Source: Bacteroidota bacterium
GTDB taxonomy: Bacteria > Bacteroidota > Bacteroidia > UBA8524
Direction of reading: 5' to 3'
Length of the DNA: 10,123 bases
Assembly: GCA_003531115.1 (NCBI GenBank)
Contig: DQHT01000104.1
Coordinates: forward strand, 6,691 to 16,813
Positions within the stretch are counted from its first letter, which is position 1. Every line of letters starts with the position of its first letter. Below the pieces are notes generated by a model, which saw nothing but the letters and a program-made list of their open reading frames with translations, did no database searches and was not told where the DNA came from. This document shows positions 6,417 to 10,123 of this stretch, one piece after another. The translations under genes and the position numbers were made by a program.

Positions 6417-6446
6417 CAAAGGTAAGCGGACATTGGACATTTGCAA
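6417..6446 (-). promoter_or_regulatory. Bacteroidetes-type promoter of tRNA-Lys
   Basis: On the minus strand, TTG (6446-6444), a 19-nt spacer and TACCTTTG (6424-6417) match the Bacteroidetes housekeeping promoter consensus (TTG at -33, TAnnTTTG at -7) exactly. Transcription should start around 6408-6412, some 10-15 nt before the tRNA 5' end. The -33 element begins about 20 nt beyond the stop codon of the preceding gene, so the tRNA is independently expressed. Confidence 0.8.
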
Positions 6447-6466
6447 ATCCGGAAGCAAAAATAATT

Positions 6467-7591
6467 TTAAATTCCTGTTTTAGGCTTGATTTTCAACCTA
6501 TAGGTAATGTGCTTTTTCCAGGGTTTGGCGCCAATGCCTTCCAACAATGCCAGCATCCTGGGGTTAAAGTCGCCTACCCAACTCAGTTCCACTTCTTCGA
6601 TCGAAGGATACCTTTGAATGGCCTCATAAAAGCGCCAGATCATGCCTGTTTCCAGTCCCTTGTTTTGGTGGGCGGGGATCACGCCAAACACAATAGACCG
6701 GAGCTTCCTTGGTTTTCGGGTTTTTAATCGTCCTAACAAAACCAGCTTTTGCCACCAGCCAAACCGACCTTTGAACGAACGGATCAGGGGGTTGATATCC
6801 CTTATGCTGACATAAAAACCAGCTGGCTTATCTTCTACATAAGCAAAGGAGATCAGATCAGGGATCACCAAAGGCTTCATCTCCCGGATAATTTTTTCCA
6901 TGTTCTCAAGCTCCACAGGAACAAAATGCTCCAGGTGTACCCAGGCCTTGTTGTAAATCTCCACAAAATCATATGCCATCTTCTTCGTATCCTCCATCAA
7001 AAACGGACGAAACGCATAGGCCTTATTCGCCATGATCCTCTTTGCAATGGGTGCTAAACGTGTTGCATTAAAATCTACCCGCGTCATGCGCGCCGTTACC
7101 TGCTCATAGGCCGGCTCGAAACCAAAATCTTCAAAAAGCCTTTTGTAATAAGGCGGATGGTAATTATCCTGGAAAGAAGGAACCTGAAATCCATCAACCA
7201 ATAAACCCCAATACGAATCGCGGTGACCAAAATTTATCGGGCCATCGATCTCCTCAAACCCTTTTTCCTGCAGCCAGTCGATTGCCGTCTGAAACAATAC
7301 CGTGGCTGCCGCTTTATCATCCATACACTCAAAAAAGCCAATTCCCGCTTCTTTTCTGTTGGGATGAACCTGAAAAAATGCAGCAATCCTCCCGACTAAT
7401 TTTCCATCCATCAGCAAAATCCAACGTTTGGCCTCTCCCCTTTCCCATGCCGGATTTTTCATCGGGTCGAAAAGGGAACGGATCTCTGCATGAGGCGGAC
7501 AAACCCAATTGGGGTCATTCCGGTAAATTTCGAAGGGCACCTGAAGAAATTGTTGCTCCGAACTGAAATCCTTAACTTCTATTACTTCCAT
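6467..7591 (-). CDS. YghO-like GNAT-fold protein of unknown substrate
   Basis: This 374-residue cytosolic protein belongs to a family resembling E. coli YghO, with predicted acyl-CoA N-acyltransferase (GNAT) fold. Visible family features are FEIYRNDPNWVCPP (20-33), VGRIAAFFQVHPN, GIGFFECMDDKAAA (83-96), EIDGPINFGHRDSYWGLLVDGF (about 114-135, which includes the characteristic GP.NF...GLLVDGF block), and YYKRLFEDFGFEP. The C-terminal half (about 180-374) contains SIVFGVIPAHQNKGLETGM, which resembles the acetyl-CoA loop of GNAT enzymes, and WVGDFNPRMLALLEGIGAKPWKKHITYR, a typical GNAT end. No substrate is known to me, and the neighbours do not suggest one. It has no obvious terminator before the tRNA promoter. 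Divergent from the peroxiredoxin-like gene. Confidence 0.85.
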   Translation of the reverse strand: MEVIEVKDFSSEQQFLQVPFEIYRNDPNWVCPPHAEIRSLFDPMKNPAWERGEAKRWILLMDGKLVGRIAAFFQVHPNRKEAGIGFFECMDDKAAATVLFQTAIDWLQEKGFEEIDGPINFGHRDSYWGLLVDGFQVPSFQDNYHPPYYKRLFEDFGFEPAYEQVTARMTRVDFNATRLAPIAKRIMANKAYAFRPFLMEDTKKMAYDFVEIYNKAWVHLEHFVPVELENMEKIIREMKPLVIPDLISFAYVEDKPAGFYVSIRDINPLIRSFKGRFGWWQKLVLLGRLKTRKPRKLRSIVFGVIPAHQNKGLETGMIWRFYEAIQRYPSIEEVELSWVGDFNPRMLALLEGIGAKPWKKHITYRLKIKPKTGI

Positions 7592-7606
7592 TTGTACTGC
7601 ACAAAT
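7590..7606. promoter_or_regulatory. Palindrome between divergent genes (candidate operator)
   Basis: ATTTGT (7590-7595) and ACAAAT (7601-7606) form a perfect 6-bp inverted repeat with a 5-nt centre, overlapping the start codon of the minus-strand GNAT gene in the 57-nt gap before the peroxiredoxin-like gene. It could be a regulator site shared by both genes, or chance in AT-rich DNA. No convincing TAnnTTTG box was found for either gene. Confidence 0.22.
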
Positions 7607-7648
7607 CAGATATTCGCGGGGTCAATTTAGCAACAAAAGAACTGAGTC

Positions 7649-8185
7649 ATGGAAATAGGAGACAAATTCATTGAATTTACCCTCAAAGGGGCCGATGGGA
7701 AAATGCACAATATTTACGAATACGCTGATAAATATGCGCTGTGCATCGTGTTTACGAGCAATAGTTGTCCTTATTCCAAGTCGTATGGCAAAAGATTGAT
7801 CAAACTCCTGAACGCATACGAAGACGATAATTTTGGGATTATCGGGATCAATTCGAATGATGCCGCACAAAGTCCGGAAGATTCGTATGAAAACATGGTG
7901 GCTATTTCAGAAAAACTGGGACTCGAATCCATCAACTTCATGTATTTGCACGATGAAGACCAGTCGGTTGCCAGGGCCTATGGAGCCACCACCACTCCGG
8001 AAGTTTTTCTTTTCAACTCCAAAAGGGAGCTCGTTTACCGCGGTGCCATCGACGACAACTGGCAAAACGCAAACCTCGTTACCCGTGTTTACCTTGAAGA
8101 CGCCATTGAATATTGCCTTGACGGCCTTGAAGTAGATTTCCCCTTTGTCCCTGCAGAAGGTTGTCCGATTATTTGGAAACCTTAA
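7649..8185 (+). CDS. Thioredoxin-fold peroxiredoxin-like protein (AhpC/TSA-Redoxin superfamily)
   Basis: This 178-residue protein has no signal peptide, so it should be cytosolic. It begins with the peroxiredoxin-like GDKFIEFTLKGADGK, has FTSNSCPYSKSYGKRL (35-50) at the active-site turn with C40, a probable cis-proline in ATTTPEVFLF (P117), and ends in GCPIIWKP (C172). This architecture fits the PRX_like1 group, whose members I recall having CNHCPYV at the turn and a C-terminal GCxIKW. Here the first cysteine of the CxxC is serine (S37), leaving C40 as the only turn cysteine, so it may act as a one-cysteine peroxidase or reductase, perhaps with C172 resolving. The SDR gene follows after 9 nt, suggesting an operon. 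Substrate unknown. Confidence 0.85.
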   Translation: MEIGDKFIEFTLKGADGKMHNIYEYADKYALCIVFTSNSCPYSKSYGKRLIKLLNAYEDDNFGIIGINSNDAAQSPEDSYENMVAISEKLGLESINFMYLHDEDQSVARAYGATTTPEVFLFNSKRELVYRGAIDDNWQNANLVTRVYLEDAIEYCLDGLEVDFPFVPAEGCPIIWKP

Positions 8186-8194
8186 GCATAACCA

Positions 8195-9004
8195 TTGTCT
8201 TACTCATTCGCTAATAAAGTCGTGATTGTTACCGGTGCCTCCTCAGGCATCGGAGAAGCCTGTGCCAAAGCCTTCAGCAAGGCCGGAGCCCATGTTGTAC
8301 TGGCTGCACGCAATCAATCTGAATTGGAACGTGTAAGCCAAACACTTGAAGGCCCCTTTCTGGTAGTGCCCTGCGACATCACCGTGGAGCAGGAATGCCA
8401 GACCCTCATCCATAAAACCCTGGAGCATTTCTCCCGTCTCGATATCCTCGTAAACAATGCCGGCATTTCCATGCGGGCCCGTTTTACAGACGCTAAGATG
8501 GATGTAATCGAAAAGGTGATGCAAACCAACTTTTGGGGTGCTGTGTATTGCAGCAAATTTGCCCTGCCCCATCTGCTGGAAAATAAAGGAAGTATCGTGG
8601 TTATTTCAACAACGGCAGGCTTTGTCGGACTTCCGGGACGAACAGCTTATTCAGCCTCGAAATTTGCCCTTCACGGATTTTTTGACACCCTGCGCTCAGA
8701 ACATCGGGATGACGGGCTACATGTGGCCATGATCTTCCCCGGATTTACCGCCTCGAAGATCCGCTACAATGCACTGGATGCAAATGGGAACAAACAGGGG
8801 TTTAGTCCGCAGGACGAAACAAAAATGACCGGCGCTGAAACCATTGCCCAGAGCGTGCTTGGAGCCATTGAGCATAAAAAAAGAAGGGTTCTGATAGGGG
8901 TGCAAACCAAACTCATTTGGTGGATAAGGATGTTCTTTCCTGACTGGCTTGACGGGGTCATCCATAAACAAATGAAAAAAGAATCGGGCTCTCCCCTCCA
9001 ATAA
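8195..9004 (+). CDS. Short-chain dehydrogenase/reductase (SDR), TTG start
   Basis: NAD(P)-dependent oxidoreductase of the classical SDR family, 269 residues. It has the cofactor-binding TGASSGIG (13-20), NNAG (87-90), the catalytic tetrad N112, S138 (ISTT), Y152 and K156 (YSASK), and the FPGFTAS segment after the sixth strand. AARN at 37-40 places an arginine after the second strand, which favours NADP(H), though I infer this. The C-terminal tail (about 235-262) has a hydrophobic, aromatic stretch IWWIRMFFPDWL, which may cover the active site or touch the membrane. The start is TTG: an in-frame TAA lies two codons upstream, and no ATG precedes the Rossmann motif. It resembles SDRs acting on lipids or steroids, but the substrate cannot be read from sequence. 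Confidence 0.92.
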   Translation: MSYSFANKVVIVTGASSGIGEACAKAFSKAGAHVVLAARNQSELERVSQTLEGPFLVVPCDITVEQECQTLIHKTLEHFSRLDILVNNAGISMRARFTDAKMDVIEKVMQTNFWGAVYCSKFALPHLLENKGSIVVISTTAGFVGLPGRTAYSASKFALHGFFDTLRSEHRDDGLHVAMIFPGFTASKIRYNALDANGNKQGFSPQDETKMTGAETIAQSVLGAIEHKKRRVLIGVQTKLIWWIRMFFPDWLDGVIHKQMKKESGSPLQ

Positions 9005-9056
9005 ATCCGGAATTCTTCGTTTCTTTTTCGGCTTTTGCGCATTTTTGCAGCGCGAA

Positions 9057-10123
9057 ATGAATATAGAACAGCACCTTCAGGGATCCATACAAAAAGCACT
9101 TGCATCTCTTTACGAGACAGAAATTGAACTGCCCAAACTCGACCAGACCCGACCCGAGTTTGAAGGAGATTATACCCTGGTGGTCTTTCCTTACCTGAAA
9201 GTATCGAAAAAAAGCCCTGAAATAACTGCTCTTGAGATCGGCCAATGGCTGGTTGATAATGACGAGATGGTAACGACTTTCAATGCGGTCAAAGGCTTTT
9301 TAAATCTTGTTATTGAAGACCGCTATTGGAGCGATTTTGCTTCCGATAGACTTCGTGATACAAGCTCACTTTTCCGTTTGCAGGATGGAAAAGGAATTCG
9401 GGTGATGGTGGAATATTCATCACCGAACACAAACAAGCCCCTTCACTTGGGTCATGTTAGGAATAATTTGCTGGGCTATTCCGTGGCGAAGATCCTGGAA
9501 TACAATGGTTATGAAGTGATCAAAGCCAACCTGATCAACGACCGCGGCATCCATATCTGCAAATCGATGCTGGCCTGGATCCTATTCGGAGAGGGAGAAA
9601 CCCCGGAAAGCAGCGGTATCAAAGGTGACCACCTGGTTGGAAAATATTATGTAGCCTTTGATAAAGCCTATAAAGCCGAGGTGGAAGAACTGATGCAGGG
9701 GGGCAAAACCCGGGAGGAAGCTGAAAAAGCTGCCCCGATAATGCTCGAAGCCCAGGAAATGCTGCGTCGTTGGGAAGCAAGGGACGAAGATGTCCTCCAG
9801 GTATGGAAAACCATGAACGGATGGGTTTATAGCGGCTTTGATCAAACCTATGCGCGAATGGGTGTGGCTTTTGACCGTTTTTATCATGAGTCGGAAACCT
9901 ACCTGTTGGGAAAAGATATTGTGAATGAAGGACTGGAAAAACAGGTTTTTTATAAGAAGGAAGATGGTTCGGTATGGATAGACCTGAGTGCAGAAAAGCT
10001 GGATCAGAAGGTACTGCTGCGTTCCGATGGTACTTCGGTATATATGACCCAGGACCTCGGCACCGCCGACCTCAAATATGAAGATTACGGTGCCACCCGC
10101 AGTATTTATGTGGTTGGAAATGA
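9057..10123 (+). CDS. argS: Arginyl-tRNA synthetase, N-terminal 355 codons
   Basis: Class I aminoacyl-tRNA synthetase that charges tRNA(Arg). The reading frame is open from the ATG to the right edge, so the gene is cut by the window (full length is normally 550-600 residues). Residues about 1-90 form the ArgS-specific N-terminal domain, including FEGDYTLVVFPYLKVSKKSP and KGFLNLVI. The HIGH signature appears as SSPNTNKPLHLGHVRNN (121-137; H130 and H133), followed by ANLINDRGIHICKSMLAW, and later VLLRSDGTSVYMTQDLGTA, all diagnostic of ArgS. The KMSK-like region lies outside. CATTTTTG at 9040-9047 resembles a -7 box with one mismatch and ends 9 nt before the ATG, so argS may have its own nearly leaderless promoter, but no good -33 TTG precedes it. 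It follows the SDR gene by 52 nt. Confidence 0.97.
   Translation, partial: MNIEQHLQGSIQKALASLYETEIELPKLDQTRPEFEGDYTLVVFPYLKVSKKSPEITALEIGQWLVDNDEMVTTFNAVKGFLNLVIEDRYWSDFASDRLRDTSSLFRLQDGKGIRVMVEYSSPNTNKPLHLGHVRNNLLGYSVAKILEYNGYEVIKANLINDRGIHICKSMLAWILFGEGETPESSGIKGDHLVGKYYVAFDKAYKAEVEELMQGGKTREEAEKAAPIMLEAQEMLRRWEARDEDVLQVWKTMNGWVYSGFDQTYARMGVAFDRFYHESETYLLGKDIVNEGLEKQVFYKKEDGSVWIDLSAEKLDQKVLLRSDGTSVYMTQDLGTADLKYEDYGATRSIYVVGN

Larger units (their letters stand above)
6075..6466. other. Convergent intergenic region between hemH and the GNAT gene
   Basis: No protein gene is supported here. In order it holds the hemH terminator, the REP-like hairpin, about 80 nt with no recognised element (6196-6278), the tRNA-Lys terminator, the tRNA gene and its promoter. 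The plus-strand frame 6167-6391 starts inside the hairpin and runs antisense through the tRNA, so I do not call it. Confidence 0.8.

Noticed and set aside
8243..8572. 109-codon minus-strand frame antisense to the SDR gene
   Set aside because: The opposite strand encodes the canonical Rossmann and NNAG motifs; the antisense translation has none.
9005..9056. Possible hairpin with GCGC arms between the SDR gene and argS
   Set aside because: Only four base pairs match and no T tract follows, so it is not convincing as a terminator or riboswitch.
9582..9887. 101-codon minus-strand frame near the right edge
   Set aside because: It is antisense to argS, which is open from 9057 to the window edge with diagnostic motifs.
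1..10123. An undescribed mobile, defence or CRISPR system
   Set aside because: No transposase, integrase, toxin-antitoxin pair, phage gene or regularly spaced repeat was seen. All genes have housekeeping or ordinary enzyme families, with similar base composition throughout. The tRNA-Lys has no direct repeat of its 3' end nearby that would suggest an integration site.

Overview
The window looks like chromosomal DNA of a Bacteroidota (Bacteroidetes) bacterium. The evidence is the gene order of the haem cluster, which matches the hem loci I know from this phylum, a textbook Bacteroidetes-type promoter (TTG-N19-TACCTTTG) in front of a tRNA gene, and a lack of Shine-Dalgarno sequences before most genes. 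GC content is mid-40s by eye. I cannot name the genus.

Positions 1-4006 (minus strand) hold a tightly packed haem-biosynthesis operon read from right to left: hemA, hemC, hemD, hemE, hemB. The junctions are a 1-nt overlap, a 1-nt gap, an 8-nt overlap and a 5-nt gap, and hemB runs off the left edge. Together the products take glutamyl-tRNA to coproporphyrinogen III. An AraC-family regulator and ferrochelatase (hemH) are transcribed divergently at 4165-6074 and overlap by 4 nt (ATGA). They share a 158-bp intergenic region with hemA that contains repeated TACCT/AGGTA elements. The locus therefore holds the first common-pathway steps, the last step (iron insertion) and a candidate dedicated regulator. 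No hemF, hemN or hemG lies in the window.

Positions 6075-6466 carry a strong intrinsic terminator for hemH, a REP-like hairpin of a type I recall as dispersed in Bacteroidota, and a complete minus-strand tRNA-Lys(TTT) unit with its own promoter and terminator. Positions 6467-7591 (minus) encode a YghO-like GNAT-fold protein. To the right, on the plus strand, lie a peroxiredoxin-like protein, a short-chain dehydrogenase (TTG start) and the first 355 codons of argS, which runs off the right edge.

I found no mobile element, CRISPR array or defence system. Most of the window is conserved housekeeping content. The points most worth a second look are the AraC-HemH coupled pair with a Cys-Pro motif in the regulator, the internal four-cysteine cluster in ferrochelatase, a terminator-like hairpin inside the start of hemD, and the repeats in the hemA/araC intergenic region.
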